A stretch of 64,000 nt of DNA, taken from NCBI GenBank assembly GCA_029204225.1, contig CM055095.1:29268845-29332844 (forward strand), read 5' to 3'. The position numbers were made by a program, and so were the translations under genes. Every line of letters begins with the position of its first letter. Positions within the stretch are counted from its first letter, which is position 1. The notes beneath the pieces were generated by a model. That model did no database searches, was not told where the DNA came from, and saw nothing but the letters and a program-made list of their open reading frames with translations. Source of the stretch: Diphasiastrum complanatum. Taxonomy: Eukaryota > Streptophyta > Lycopodiopsida > Lycopodiales > Lycopodiaceae. Positions 24,015-36,755 of the stretch are shown in pieces.

Positions 24015-24076
24015 TTTATAAGAGTTACACAGCATAGTGTGTATTGAGCTCAAGAGATTTCTCTTTTCTTGGGAGG

Positions 24077-24126
<50 letters not shown>
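24015..24126 (+). promoter_or_regulatory. Candidate core promoter and CT-rich leader of the CLE gene
   Basis: TTTATAAG at 24015-24022 is followed within about 60 bp by a (CT)n tract (24084-24126). CT tracts are common in plant 5' leaders. The leader to the start codon would be about 830 nt and could contain an unseen intron. Confidence 0.4.
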
Positions 24127-24129
<3 letters not shown>

Positions 24130-24874
24130 GTTGATGGTAAATTGATCTCTGTTTTTTCGGAGATGCATCTGACAACAAGGAACTCTCTCTACTGTAGTTG
24201 TGTCTCGGATCTGTGCCACCGGTTTTACCAGAAGATCGAGGTATCTGACACCACGGTCGCCTTCTCCTGCACACAAGATCTCGGGAGCTGGGTGGGTTGC
24301 TTGGTTTTTCTGTTTTCTTGCTGAGGGTGCCCACTGCCACTGCTTTGTGCTGTGCAGTGTGAGCTGTAGCCTCTGCTGTTCTGGTATGTGTCGTTGGAAG
24401 ATTGTTAGTAGCAGACAACGCATAGCTTTTTCAAACTATAGTAACAGCGGTTTCCTTTTCGTAAACTGTTTCGCGAGGGAATGTAAAGTTATCAACGGTC
24501 TGACAAATCCCATTGTGAAATGTTAGCGATTTCTGAGCGTTAAGGGAGAGTTCTGTAGATTGAAACCAATCATCTTGATGAGAGTTTAAGAAAAGAAAGC
24601 AGTTTGTTTCGGTTAAGTCAATGTATATTGAGCCTCTCAACTTGGTTTGATCAGAAACCAGTAGATGGCAATGCCGGTTTCAATGAGGTACACAACGTTT
24701 TTCTGAATCAGGTCCAGACCTGTCAGCTGGTATGGCAATATTGCTACGAAATCTAAAGTTATAATCCGCCTCTTGACGATTGCACGTAGCATATGATCCT
24801 CGTCTCACCTGAGGTCTCACCTCAAGCTGCTACTCCCCGTCGGTAATTACGAAACGTTGATCCATAAGAGCATC

Positions 24875-25894
24875 ATGCATGCGTGTAAGGATTATATGTT
24901 GTTCCTAGCAACGATGAGCTTATGTGCATGGCTCCTATGCAGCCAGACTCGAGAAGGTAACGCCAATCTGTTTTCTGTTCATGGTGTCGTCAGCATGTAT
25001 GAGATTTAAAGAACGGCTTGCTTTCCAATAAGCAACTGAATCCTTTCTCCAGTGTTAATTTTGTCGTCGCTTCATGTGTTAACAGGTACATTACCGACAC
25101 TGATAAAGGCGGATGGATTGATCATGCCTGCCTTTGGAAAGAAATTGTATGCCTCGCATGAGATTCAGGTGATTTCTATTTCTCATTGTTTTTAGAACTG
25201 AGCTTCGACATTGAGTTAATTCTACTCGCGCAATAGCTAAAAAAATAAACAAATCCGACTTTATTGAAGAAACTGTACTCCACTCAAAGATTATCTGACT
25301 CCCAACTGTGTCGCCGTGTCGCATCATCAATTGCAGAGTAATATAGAAGTTGAATCGGGGAATAGAGTGACAAGATCCACGAAGAAGTATATGGCTTTAA
25401 GGAAATTGCTTCAAAAGTCTCCAGACTGCACTTATCCCGGAGGATGTTCAAAAGGAACAGTTTTAGTAGGAGCAACCGATCAGACCAGGGAAGCAGAAAC
25501 TTTGAGTGCCCCTAAGATGCTAGAATCAATCGTTCCTGGCGGTCCTGACCCGCTTCCACTCTACAGGTCAAGGATGCCCAAATCCAAGAATGCAACCTTG
25601 GATTCTGCCAGATTGGTTCCGGGTGGTCCTGATCCACTTCCACTTGATGCACGCAACGATGTGCCGCAAGCTAGAAGAGCAAATCCGCCTCCATCCTCAA
25701 GCACAGCTAAAGAAAGAGGGCCAGTACCGACTATTCCTCCAATTTCTTCTGAAATATCTCGAGGAGCTCTCCAACCAGGATCAATTTTAGTCAGTGAAAG
25801 ACTTGTTCCTACTGGTCCGGATCCATTGCACCACAGCGCAAACCCACAGTATAAAATTCCTCCAAAACGACCAGCTAACTGTTCGGCATGCTAA
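24875..25894 (+). CDS. CLE-family peptide hormone precursor with three CLE motifs
   Basis: CLE precursors are secreted and cleaved to 12-13 residue, often hydroxylated and arabinosylated peptides. These peptides act on CLV1-type leucine-rich-repeat receptor kinases in meristem control. My model has three exons: 24875-24956, 25086-25168 and 25337-25894. Introns are 129 and 168 bp, all GT-AG, with phases 1 and 0 matching, giving 240 residues. Exon 1 encodes a hydrophobic signal peptide (core MLFLATMSLCAWLLC, residues 8-22; an internal start at Met8 is possible). The variable middle is basic and has CTYPGGC. The CLE motifs are SIVPGGPDPLPL (residues 119-130), RLVPGGPDPLPL (147-158) and RLVPTGPDPLHH (210-221). 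The third fits the CLV3/A-type consensus fully, with Pro4, Gly6, Pro7 and HH at the end. The first two share Gly5 and PL ends and are preceded by Glu or Ala-Arg sites. The protein ends 19 residues after the third motif. No stops or frameshifts. Confidence 0.88.
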
Positions 25895-26366
25895 GCTGCC
25901 ACCTCAAAAGCCGATAGAGATAAAGTGGAAACATCATTTTTGGCAAAAGTGTGACAAGTCTTCGGAAATCGCCATTTCTAGTGTAAGTGGGTGGCTGCTG
26001 CCTGGAAATCTAAGGTATAAAGCTGCGCCCACATTCCTTGCAGGCACTTTTCATGCAAGATCACATTCATGTTGCTCAATTTTGATACTACTGCAACCAC
26101 CCAACTGAACTGAACTCACGCAATGACATGTAGTTCGGCTCTATCATAGACAATGTACAAATCGTCATCTGTTTTTATATATATCCTGAGCAATTGACAC
26201 ACCTTCACTCCTTCCTGCTTTTTGTAGATCATGTGCAATTGACACCTTCACTCCTTCCTCCTTTCTGCTTCTCAGTTGTCTTCGTAATCTTGATGGCAGC
26301 TTGCCTATAATGTCTGTCTACTTCAGATTCCAAATGTTAGCATAAATAGACGTTGAAGCTTGTATA

Positions 26367-26373
26367 GTACTTG

Positions 26374-26413
<40 letters not shown>
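26367..26413. repeat. (TA)n microsatellite
   Basis: About 47 bp of TA repeats ending TATGTATGTA, about 470 bp after the CLE stop codon. Confidence 0.96.
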
Positions 26414-26421
<8 letters not shown>

Positions 26422-28690
26422 TCAATTCTGCATTAAAGACATGTTTAATAACTTTGATGCAAGTCTCATGTATTTTATTTCATTTTACAAGAGAAATTGA
26501 ACTAAATTTTTTGACAAATATTGTTCATCAAAGCTTAGTTGTGTGGCACGATAGTTTGTGAGTATTCTCTACTTAGTCAAGGTAACTTGTGTAATAGCCA
26601 ATTTAACTAAATGGTTTTAAGTCCCAAAGTATTCAAACAGTCTCAAATTTTATAAACATGTATTGATTGGAAAAAAATCTCTCATGAAAGTATAGGATAT
26701 TAAAAAAAATGAGGGGTTTTAGGGCACTTTGGGCTATAGGCCTACCCGGGCAGGGCCCTTCACCATGGTCATGAAGTTCCTTGCCGGGGCTGTTATGTGT
26801 TGCAAAATTGTCTTTTTTAGTGATCTTTGCACCACCCGTTAAAACAATACTAAAATCATGGCGGTGCTAAAATCATGAAAAATCATGGTGACAACATTAG
26901 GCCGAGCCATAATTAAACATCCATTGAACCAAGTGTAAAGATCACTAAACTATTAACGATCTCGTCATAATTGATCGGTCGTTAAACACTAAAAAAATAT
27001 TTCCCATGAATAAATGACATTGGGAGGATGTCTTATGGCTTAAATTTTTTTGATAAGTCTCACTTATGCATCTTTACGAGTCATATAATGTCTCTCAAAT
27101 GTTCTTTCGACCTTTTTATTAGCACAATGTTAATGTGAATTTTGTTTCATGGAATTTAGTTAACATGCCAAAAAAGAAGTGGGTCCAATATCAAATTCCA
27201 TAATTTTTTAATAAAAAAAAGCAATGCAAAGTTTATCATCTATGTTAATAATGTGAGGTTCAATGTTTTATGGGTTCTTGGATTCCACCAAACCCATAAA
27301 TCACATAATTTCTTGAGAAATCTCAACCTTTTGCATGATTTGGTCATGTTCAAGAATATGAAAGGATCTTTCAAGGGAAACCTTTATGGGTGTATTGCTT
27401 GTCGATGTAACCTAAAAATGTTAATAAAATACTATGAACTTGGGTGTTCAAATCGAACAATATTCTTTTTTCTTTGTATATTTTGAGTGTTTGATGCTTG
27501 GTATGCCTTTTATTCTCATGTAAGTTGTAACTATATTTTGTAGGGCTTTTATCCTCATGTCAGTTGTAACAATTTTTTGTAGGGCGTAAACACCCAAGCC
27601 ATGACATTTTGGGCCATTCTTGTCCCTCCACAAGGCGTGAGGCCACTTGCCCTAGGTTGAAAGTGAGCCCAAAGAGTTCAAATTTTTGAGCCCACAGGTG
27701 CTTAGATCAGGCACTAATTTGCATGTGCACATTTAAGCACAAGCCCAACGAACGTTCCAACCAGTGATGCAGATTGAAGGGCAACTCTACCCTTCAAAAA
27801 AATAGGTTTATGTTAAAACTGAAGGAATGCTTATTTATTTAGTTTGATATTTGAAGGGTGCATGATTTAAACACCCTTCATTTGAAGAACAAAAGGCCTA
27901 GGACGGGCATTTTGTCCTTCAATCTACAGCACTGGTTCCAACTCATGGTAAACATTCTTGGGGTAAAATTTGTATTTGCAAATGTACGCTTGTCGTATTG
28001 ACCATGCTTTTGTATGATGTTAGGCCACCACTAGAATTGGAGTTCTTTTGGGAATAGCTGGTGGTGCGAAATCATTGAAATCCACCAATTCATGAGAAGA
28101 TTTGTAAAACTTTGAGCAAATCTAAGTTCACATATAATATACTTAAATATCTTGAACATGTCCACACTTGCAAGGTTTTTTGCTATAACAAGAGCTATAA
28201 TTATATAAGAAAAGACATATCTATTGGACATAGGGCTATTATATAAGAAAAGGCATATCTATTGGACATAGGGGTGTTAATGTAGAAGATAATGCCTTGA
28301 TTCTATGCTTGTTATATGATGAAAAAAAAGATGAAACTAATTAGGATGTTGTAGCTTCATAGAACTAAGCAATGTTGTTTCCAAACTATATTGAAATACA
28401 TATGAAATGTTTTCCATCATAATTTTGCTAATAAAAATCCATTAAACAAAAATAATTTGAAATTAAAAGTTCATCTATGTACTTTTAACTTATCTATAAT
28501 ATTGCCACATTGTACTACAAGTTTTTGACTTACAACAATTCCATACCACTACAATGTTTAGATGTCATACCTCATCATATAAGTATGACGCATACTTGGA
28601 GTGTCCTAAATTTGAGAGGAACCTAATGTCTAGTTTCATTATACATTATTCTCTATTTGGTGCCATTCATTGTTATTGTATTAATTAGAT
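26414..28690. other. Gene-free interval downstream of the CLE gene
   Basis: No coding domains, RNA genes or LTR termini recognised. It contains scattered purine or T runs only. A nearly exact 47 bp direct repeat (ATTATATAAGAAAAG(A/G)CATATCTATTGGACATAGG) occurs at about 28201 and 28232. Confidence 0.5.
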
Positions 28691-28696
28691 TTGTGG

Positions 28697-28927
28697 AAGC
28701 CCACCGGCCCACGTGAGTAGGTTAGCACCTACTTGGGTGTTGCCTTTAGGTCAATAGGCTTTCCAGTCATATCTCTTTGAGATGTACTTGCGACTCATTC
28801 AATTAATCAGATGTTTGTGTGTGTTGTCTACTCTTTGGTGAAGATCTAGTAGTTGCCTTGTTGTTGTGTATTTTATGGTTGCGTGTGTGAGTAATGATTA
28901 GCAGCATTCATTATGGTATTAGAGTTG
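28697..28927 (+). mobile_element. Copia LTR remnant with tRNA-Met primer site
   Basis: TGTGGAAGCCCACCGGCC opens an LTR-like stretch that ends GCAGCATTCA. After three bases TGGTATTAGAGTTG follows at 28914-28927, a one- or two-base variant of the copia primer site TGGTATCAGAGC. No gag is recognisable downstream, so only the left end survives. Confidence 0.6.
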
Positions 28928-29589
28928 TGTTAAGCATAGTATGAGCTAGTTGTTGAGGTGATACAGTTCCTCTTCAGATGAAATTGAAATATCAGCTTTA
29001 AACGGTAGTGAAGACTGTTCAGGAGCTAAAGAGCACATAACTGATTGGTGATAAGTTCTACGGAGAGTTTATTGGCAAGGTTGAGCAAGCCACAACAACA
29101 AACAAGATTAGAAATGGCTGAAAACTGAAAAAATTGTAGCTCAGATAGTACGTTAAACTGATTAATAATGAAGAAACTGACACTAAACAAAGATGATAAA
29201 CAAAAATATGCAAGAAGTGCTCAATAATTACCTCGATGCTAACAATTTCACAAGCTCATGTCGTGGCATTCTCTATTTGAAAGTATTTACAAATAATCGA
29301 CAGCAGCAAGTCAATATCTTTATGTGTATTACGAGCAAAATTCATCTTCACACAAAAAAGATTTACTACATTATTTATAGTTATTTTTACAGAGGCTATA
29401 GTCAAGCTCCAGTGATCACTGAAAACAAAGAAGCATTCCATTAGATATATCATACAATGATTGCAAGTAAATTTAAACATACAAACAAATAGAGAAATAG
29501 ACATACTTGGTATGATATGGCATCACGACAATCGCCTTTTTGAGGTTCATGATAAGATATCTAACTTTCTAGCTTGGAAAGTAAAGACA

Positions 29590-30003
29590 TCACTCATAAT
29601 CAAGGGCGAAGGACTCTTCCCCTGGGTCTTCCGCTGCACTTGATCTGCTTGACCTTGCTGCACTTTGTTGCCTTGCATGGGGTTCCATTCTTGTTGAATC
29701 ATCGCTCGTTGTCGACCTTTGTTCCTCTAATTTCCCATCTAGATAGGGAAAATTCTTCTTCCCGAGTGAGATTTCCATCAAGGCAGCATCCTTATAAAGT
29801 TGTGCAAGCGACGCATAGGATGCTAACTCTTGCATACCAAATCTGATCCTCTTGGGTAGTCCGACATAGTATTTTGCCATGATGATCTGTTGGAGAATCG
29901 GGGCACAATCCTTCACTAGATGATAGATCCGATAGGTGTAGTCTCGGATTGTTTTATCAGGGAACTTTTTTAATTTCGATAATCTTACAAGGGCGGTCTC
30001 CAT
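29590..30003 (-). pseudogene. Ty3/gypsy gag (retrotrans_gag) fragment
   Basis: The frame reads ALVRLSKLKKFPDKTIRDY, TYRIYHLVKDCAPILQQ, and YYVGLPKRIRFGMQELA, the order L..L.Q....S.R.Y..RF..L...C......F..GL typical of gypsy retrotrans_gag domains. A Ser/Arg-rich tail follows. It is on the same strand as the primer site at 32397-32416, so it probably belongs to that element, separated from it by a long repeat-containing leader. No protease or pol is found to its left. Confidence 0.68.
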
Positions 30004-30658
30004 AGTTCAGCACTAGAATGTTGCAAAGTAGGTAGTTGGTGAATTGCTTCAAGGTTTGCTCAATGACTCTAGTGTTCCAACCCTTTTTTTTTTGGTGAGA
30101 GATGGAGAAGAAGAAGAAGAGAAGAGAATCGGTAAACGGTGGATCAGTATGGATGAGAATAGAGACAGAAATGGATTTATCTAACAGAGATGGAGATAAA
30201 AGATGGAATAGAAATGGGACAGAAGAATGATGGATGGATAGTGGTTGATGTGGAGGGAACTGATCGTCTTGATCTGAGGTTCATTCACTTGATTCAGTCC
30301 ACGGATGTTAGATCTTGATGGATAATGTGACTGCAACCTAGATTTGACAAGAGCTGATCAGTTTCAGTTGGCTAATAGTGTGATTTTAGCCCTTTTTCTT
30401 GGTTTTTTGTGGTTTTTTTTTTAGATTTCTTCAGATCTGAGTGGAACTTCCTATAGTAGCTGTATCTTGCCCATTTCTAGATAATGTGAGTTCTCCAAGA
30501 GTTCTTGATGGAAAGATTTGTCAGGATCTTGAAAAAACTCAGTTTTTAGGCACTTTTTAGCACTTTTTATTAGATTCTAAATCTAACTATTGCATCTTCA
30601 CAAAAATTTCACAGTAGCCAGATCTAGGCTAGATCTATTTTTAAAACTCTTTGCAAAG

Positions 30659-31980
30659 GTTACTTCCCAGCAAATCTCAAAAAATCATGGAAAAGTACAT
30701 TTTTGGGGGGGTTTTTTGGTAAAATTTTAAGATTTTCTGGGAACAAACCCTCTCAGACTGGTATGCACTTGTCTCTGAGTCAAATTCACTTGCTCACCAA
30801 GCTATGAGAGCTACTTTCCAAGGAAACTCAAAAAATCTTGAAAAAAGTGCATTTTTTGGGGTTTCTTTGCAAAATTTTAAGATTTTCTGGGAACAAACCC
30901 TCGCATACTGGTATGAACTTGTATCTGAGTCAGATTCATCTGCTCACCAAGCTGAAAGGGTTAATTCCAAAGGAAATTCAAAAAATATTGAAAGAGACGC
31001 ATTTTTTGGGGGTTTCTTTTGCAAAATTTTAGGATTTTCTGGGAATGAACCCTTGTAGACTGGTATGCAGTTGTATCTGAGTTAGATTCATCTGCTCACC
31101 ATGCTGAAAGAGCTACTTTGTTAGGAAACTCAAAAAATCTTGAAAAAAGTGCATTGTTTTGGGTTTTTTTTTGCAAAATTTTAACATTCTCTGGGAATGA
31201 ACCCTCACAGACTACTATGAGCTTGTATCTGAGTTAGATTTATTTGCTCACCAAGTTGTGCGAGTTATTACCCTAGGAAACTCAGAAAATCTTGAAAAAA
31301 GTGCATTTTTTTAGAGTTTTTTGGCAAAATTTTAAGATTTTCTGGGAATGGACCCTTGTAGACTAGCATGCACTTGTATTTGAGTCAGATGCATTTGCTC
31401 ACCAAGTTGCGAGAGTTACTTCCCAAGGAAACTCAAAAATCCTGAAAAAAGTGCATTTTTTTGGGGATTTTTTTGGTCAAATTTTGAGATTTTCTGTGAA
31501 CTAATCTTTGCAGGCTAGTATGTACTTGTATCTGAGTCACATCCACCTGCTTACCAAGTTGTGAGGGTTACTTCCCAGGGAAACTCAAAAATTTGTTGTC
31601 TGAGAAGGTTCTAGGCCACTTTTTGCTCTTGGGAACCTTCACAGGGGCACTTTTTTTAGGATCTAACTCTTGTAGACTTCTATGTGTCCTTGTCTCAGTG
31701 AGATGGAACTTCAGAGAGCTCTGTGAAGGTTACTTCCAAGGAAACTAAAAAATTTGCTGTCTGAGAAGGTTCTAAGCCACTTTTTGCTCTTGGGAACCTT
31801 CATAGGGGCACTTTTTTTGGGATCTAATTCTCGCAGACTTCTCTGTGTCCTTGTCTCAGTGAGATGGAACTTCAGAGAGCTCTGCGAAGGTTAGTTTTAA
31901 GTTTTGAATTTTTTTTTTGATTTTTACAAGGGATTTTTGAATTGTTATGGGTTTTTCTCTGTTTTTCAAAATCTATTGGG
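30659..31980 (-). repeat. Imperfect tandem array, about 152 bp period, 8-9 copies
   Basis: The phrase GTTACTTCCCAAGGAAACTC recurs at 30659, 30810, 30959, 31112, 31264, 31415, 31567, 31729 and 31890 (degenerate). Each is followed by T/G-rich TTTTTTGGGG, CAAAATTTTAAGATTTTCTGGGAA, and CTTGTATCTGAGTCAGATTCA. The last two copies share a different middle and have a period of about 161 bp. The array lies between a gypsy gag fragment and its primer site, i.e. in the untranslated leader. Confidence 0.88.
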
Positions 31981-32396
31981 AAGTAACCTTTGCAAGCTTC
32001 CATGCATGTCTGGGACAATACCTTGGAGCTACTGCCAGTCATGCAAAGGTTAGTTCTTGCTGGTTTGTGAGATATCAAAATCTAATGGGATTTTGGCTCT
32101 CTTTTTTCCTCCAAAAACAGATTTTGAGCTTTTTTTCTGATTTTTATGGATTTTATGGATTAACGAAGGGATTGGGTGCTTGCATCTGATCCTCCCACCT
32201 CACAATCTCTCCCTACAACACTTCCACACAAAAATGGCAAAATCTCCAAACAATGACAAAACTAACACTAACTCACACTAATCTAACCCCAAAAATTTCG
32301 ATTTTTTAGGTGAAAAAGAATGGTGAGAGAGAAGAAAAGAGAGAGGGAGAGAGAGGAAGAGATTAAGAAAACTATGCAGTGAAGCGAGTGTGTAGC

Positions 32397-32416
32397 GATC
32401 CCCGGCAACGACGCCA
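32397..32416 (-). other. tRNA-Asp-type primer-binding site of a gypsy element
   Basis: The plus strand reads GATCCCCGGCAACGACGCCA, the 3' end of plant tRNA-Asp(GUC) with one change. The minus strand is thus the primer site TGGCGTCGTTGCCGGGGATC used by plant Tat/Athila-type gypsy elements. Two bases separate it from the LTR start at 32419. Confidence 0.85.
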
Positions 32417-32418
32417 GG

Positions 32419-33085
<667 letters not shown>

Positions 33086-33153
33086 CTTATTATTCTACTA
33101 TACATTACTGTACTGTGGTGGGGCCCAATAGTTAAGGCTTGGCCATTAGTATT

Positions 33154-35869
33154 TTAAGTGGTGGGACCCACTTGTTTATTATTGTGCAGGAAATACCCAC
33201 AACAACGCTCTAAATTTCTAGCTTCTTTGTTGCTCAATAAATTTGCAAGCTTTTCTGAATTTGTCATAATTTGAAAATTTGCTGATCTCTCAAATCTGAA
33301 CTCTACGGTAGAACCATTGAAATAATTGACAAATATAGTTTCGCTTTTCATTGGTTCCTCCATGTTGTGTATTTCGATGAAATGATGCCCTTGCTTGCCA
33401 ATGTGACTTCTCCATCCCTTGTGATGACCAAACACTTAGGCTTCCATATGTGTTTGCAAAAAATGCTATATGATCTCTTAGTATGTGCTGCACATGTCAA
33501 AATTGTAATGCCAGTCTTATTTTTGGATCAAAATATATAGTTGAATTGAAAGCAGCTTTAAGCATTTATACTAACCATGTGATGAGTGATGTGATCTTTA
33601 TTTCATGCTTTTGATACTGCATCAACAAACTCGACACAAGTCTTTTGTAGAGATCTCTTATCAGTATCAAAAAATTTGTCTTTTCTTAATATTTTAATCA
33701 TATTGTCAAGCTTCCTCCATACGTCAACTTTTAGTAATCTAGTTTTGCCGGTCACCCCTAAGTCCTGAGTGGCAACAACGATATCTTTCCAGACTTAGTG
33801 TTGAATATTAGAAGCCTTACCTGTGTTGTTTGACAGGAATCGATGTGCTTTTGCTCCTCCTATGCTTTCGCTTTTCCTAATTTTCTTGAAAGCTTTTCAT
33901 CTTTTTGTATTTTGACATGTCGCTTATGAAGTCCTGCTTTCAATAAAACATCTTATAATCGAGAGATAACTTCCTTCGTTGATGATGTTGGCTTACTATT
34001 CCAAGCAAAAACTATATGAAGATAAACGAGCTTCTCTATTATTGTAACTTCTGCATGAAGAGCGCAAACATGCACATTTTTCAAGGGGATAGGCAATACA
34101 AGCCTCCAGTTTGGATCTGCATTTTCTCTAGTAATTCATGTACTCCTAGTGCCATTTTCATGCAGTACAAACAAGGATATCTAGATGTAGCACCGTGAGA
34201 GATATTATACATGCATTTCAATGTTTTCAGATCACCTGTTAAGTGCCATTCAACATTGGAGTCTCCAACTCTTGGAGCATTGAGAAATCCTCCATCCATA
34301 TGGTCCGTAATGATCCTAGGGTAAGACATCCTAGAGAATATCCATGATAATATATCATGATTCCCCTTCAGTACTTGTCCAAAGAATAAAACCAACTTAG
34401 TTTAATAAGAATTATTACTATCCACTGAATCTAATTTCATAATGAAAAAAATTACCTGAAAAGCTACCAACTACCATATATTATTTTCGGACTGGACACT
34501 GAATCTAAAATCCCTTTGGTCCACCGTTTGTGATAGTGCACCATTCATGAGAGTTATACTAACCTTGTCCATCTTCTGCACTTTCACAATCTCTAACTCA
34601 TCTAACTTAAGTACTATGATTATTTTATCATTCACCTTTTCAAAGGTTATATCATAAAATGTGACCATGTAAGTTAGCAAGTGATTTAGATCAACAAAGA
34701 AGTTGTTTGATGAATTATAAAATATTGATCTTCCATCATTTTCATACACCTCCTCAATATGAAATGGGGTACCAATGATCTTATGCATACCTATGTTTAA
34801 TGTATTCCTCTCTGTCTTCAAGTGATATGACTTTGGGAAGGGAGTTTTCTAATTCGAACTTGTTTAAAAGCTTATCTAATAAGTTGAAATATTGTTGCAT
34901 ATGCTTCTCTGCTAATACCTACAAATTCACAGGCACCCTGAACTATAGTCTTATCTAAAATTTTCTAAATGTCCACCATCAAAGACTTTTTTGCACTTTA
35001 CATTGGAACTCCTATTGTTCATCATGATACACTCAGTGGATTTGCCTGTCAATATTGAGCCCAATGACATTCCAAGTGAAGCATTGTTCTTAATATTCTG
35101 AGGAGCTACTAATGCAGATCTGCAAAAAATCCAGATAGTTAGTAGAATATCATAGTAGCTGAAATAAAACCATATGTCATTGATCAAGTTACAAAAATCA
35201 GAATATGCTTACTTGAATGCACGAATCCTTCTATTTCAATAACCTCCTTTTAAAAGAGTTTGAATATCCTTGCAACTTTGTCGCTTTCGCTTCTTACTCC
35301 TAGCCATCTTCTTAGCCACTTCCACATCCTTCAGTAATTATAAGTTTTCAAACGAATAGATTGTCAGATTGATTGCATTTGCTCTAGTTCTGATTTTATA
35401 TCGAATGTTATCTTCTGTAATGATTCATTATTTCTTTTAAGCTCATCATTTTCCTTTAAAGTCTTTTGGGCATGACAATCTCTTTTTTGATAATAAGAGG
35501 AGATGCGTATCAACTCACATTCTAAAAAGTGATTTTTTTTTTCATATAAAACTGATTTCCATAGTTTTGCAATCTCTCACAATATCCTAGTAATATAGTA
35601 TGCCCATTGCATATCCATGTAGCTAGATGAGTTATTGAAGAGAGTGTGGGATGAGTCAATGTGCTAGGATCTTGAGGATACAATGTTTCGTTTGTCCACA
35701 AATCCAAGTTTTTCTTTCCTTCTTCCCTATAATGGGGACGATCATCAGTAGATATTGGAATTCCTTTGCCTCCTCTTCTATGTAAAGGTGCCAAATCAGT
35801 AGGGATATCCAAATGTAGATGATGCAATGTCGTCATTAGAAAAAACAAGAAAGTAATTAGATGCATCAA
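33154..35869 (-). pseudogene. Unclassified transposase-like gene relic
   Basis: Several minus-strand blocks are in a consistent order. A 35869-35522 segment is followed by a coiled-coil-like KTLKENDELKRNNESLQK stretch (about 35460-35400) and a segment at 35187-34951 (GKSTECIMMNNRSSNVK). Then come 34821-34471 (IIIVLKLDELEIVKVQ, KVSITLMNGAL, DFRFSVQSENN) and 34395-34081 (RIITDHMDGGF, SNVEWHLTGDLKTLKC, GATSRYPCLYCMKMAL). The layout LKL-D-GxxV...VEWxLxGDLKxLxxxxG...S.YPCxYC resembles uncharacterised transposase-like proteins that I cannot name with certainty. The acidic D in GDLK and the CxxC could be catalytic and zinc-binding. Frameshifts and stops separate the blocks. The 33154-33435 open frame may be its C-terminal part or unrelated. 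Confidence 0.5.
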
Positions 35870-36089
35870 AGTACTAAGAGCAGATTTTTCAAAACAGAAT
35901 AAAGTACTTATCTTTTATTATATTATATACTATGTACCATCAATCCATTGATTTTGCTTTTCTGCCTAATTCAAACTTGGAGAGAAGATCATATTTTCAT
36001 TCTAGTGAAGGGAATGCATATTCATACATTTTGCTTTTTTGGGATAGCATCAAGGGAGATAGTGCCTACCTTTGATGAGCTTACTAGAA

Positions 36090-36450
36090 TCTTGATGTAG
36101 TCGTGAGAAGAGACAGCCCAAAAATAGTAGAGTTTTGTTATATTCAAAAGTGTCCTCGATACAAATAAAAATGTCTCCTTTTATAAAAAGGAGTGGTGGG
36201 TGTCCTCTTCTCCTATTGGCCACTTCATTTGTACTTGGATCATAGATTCACAATCTCACTGTCATTTGTTTCTTGAGGTTGAGTTGTGTGTTTTTTAACT
36301 TAAAACAATATAAAGTACATGTTAAATTTTTTTTTTGAATAACCTTAGAACCATGTGAAGTCTAAGTTAAAAAAAACTTTTTGGTCTATTTGTGCCCATG
36401 GCAGTTCTTAGCCTAAGGCCCCCAAGTTGGGCTTACATGCGCAGAATGCA
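36090..36450. repeat. LTR-like segment related to 32.8-33.1 kb
   Basis: Shares ordered words with the gypsy LTR region: CTATTGGCCACTTCATT, GTGAAGTCTAAGTT, and TTGGGCTTACATGCGCAGAATG versus TTGAGCTTACACACGCCAGATG. No primer site or polypurine tract is evident next to it. Confidence 0.4.
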
Positions 36451-36630
36451 AACCGACCATATTCATTGATATTTTTAGCTCTCTACCTCTTTTATGCGGT
36501 GTTTGGGACCATTGTACATTCCCCATAGTTCTTGGACTTACTATTAGAGCTTTTTGCCATGTTTTAAGAATATTCAGTAGTAATCTCAGAATCATGAAAC
36601 ACTTCAATTGTGAAATAGTGCATAATAGGG

Positions 36631-36755
36631 AGATAGATACTATTCACTGTGGTACTAATGAGTATCTAATTGACAATCTTATGAAGCCACTTGTGAGAGA
36701 AAATTTTGATAAGTTTAGATCAAAGCTTTATCTACTTAAAGTTGTTCAACTTTAG
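36631..36755 (+). pseudogene. Copia RNase H C-terminal scrap
   Basis: Reads DTIHCGTNEYLIDNLMKPL then VRENFDKFRSKLYLLKVVQ to a TAG stop. This matches the copia C-terminal pattern (I.V.T..QLADILTKPL...F...R.KLGL). The upstream part is missing. A possible LTR (TGTATAAGTGTTG...) follows, containing a GA/GT tract. Confidence 0.72.

Noticed and set aside
24037-24526. Two 95-108 residue plus frames upstream of the CLE start
   Set aside because: They begin before or inside the CT tract and have Cys-rich but unrecognised sequence; more likely the 5' leader of the CLE gene.
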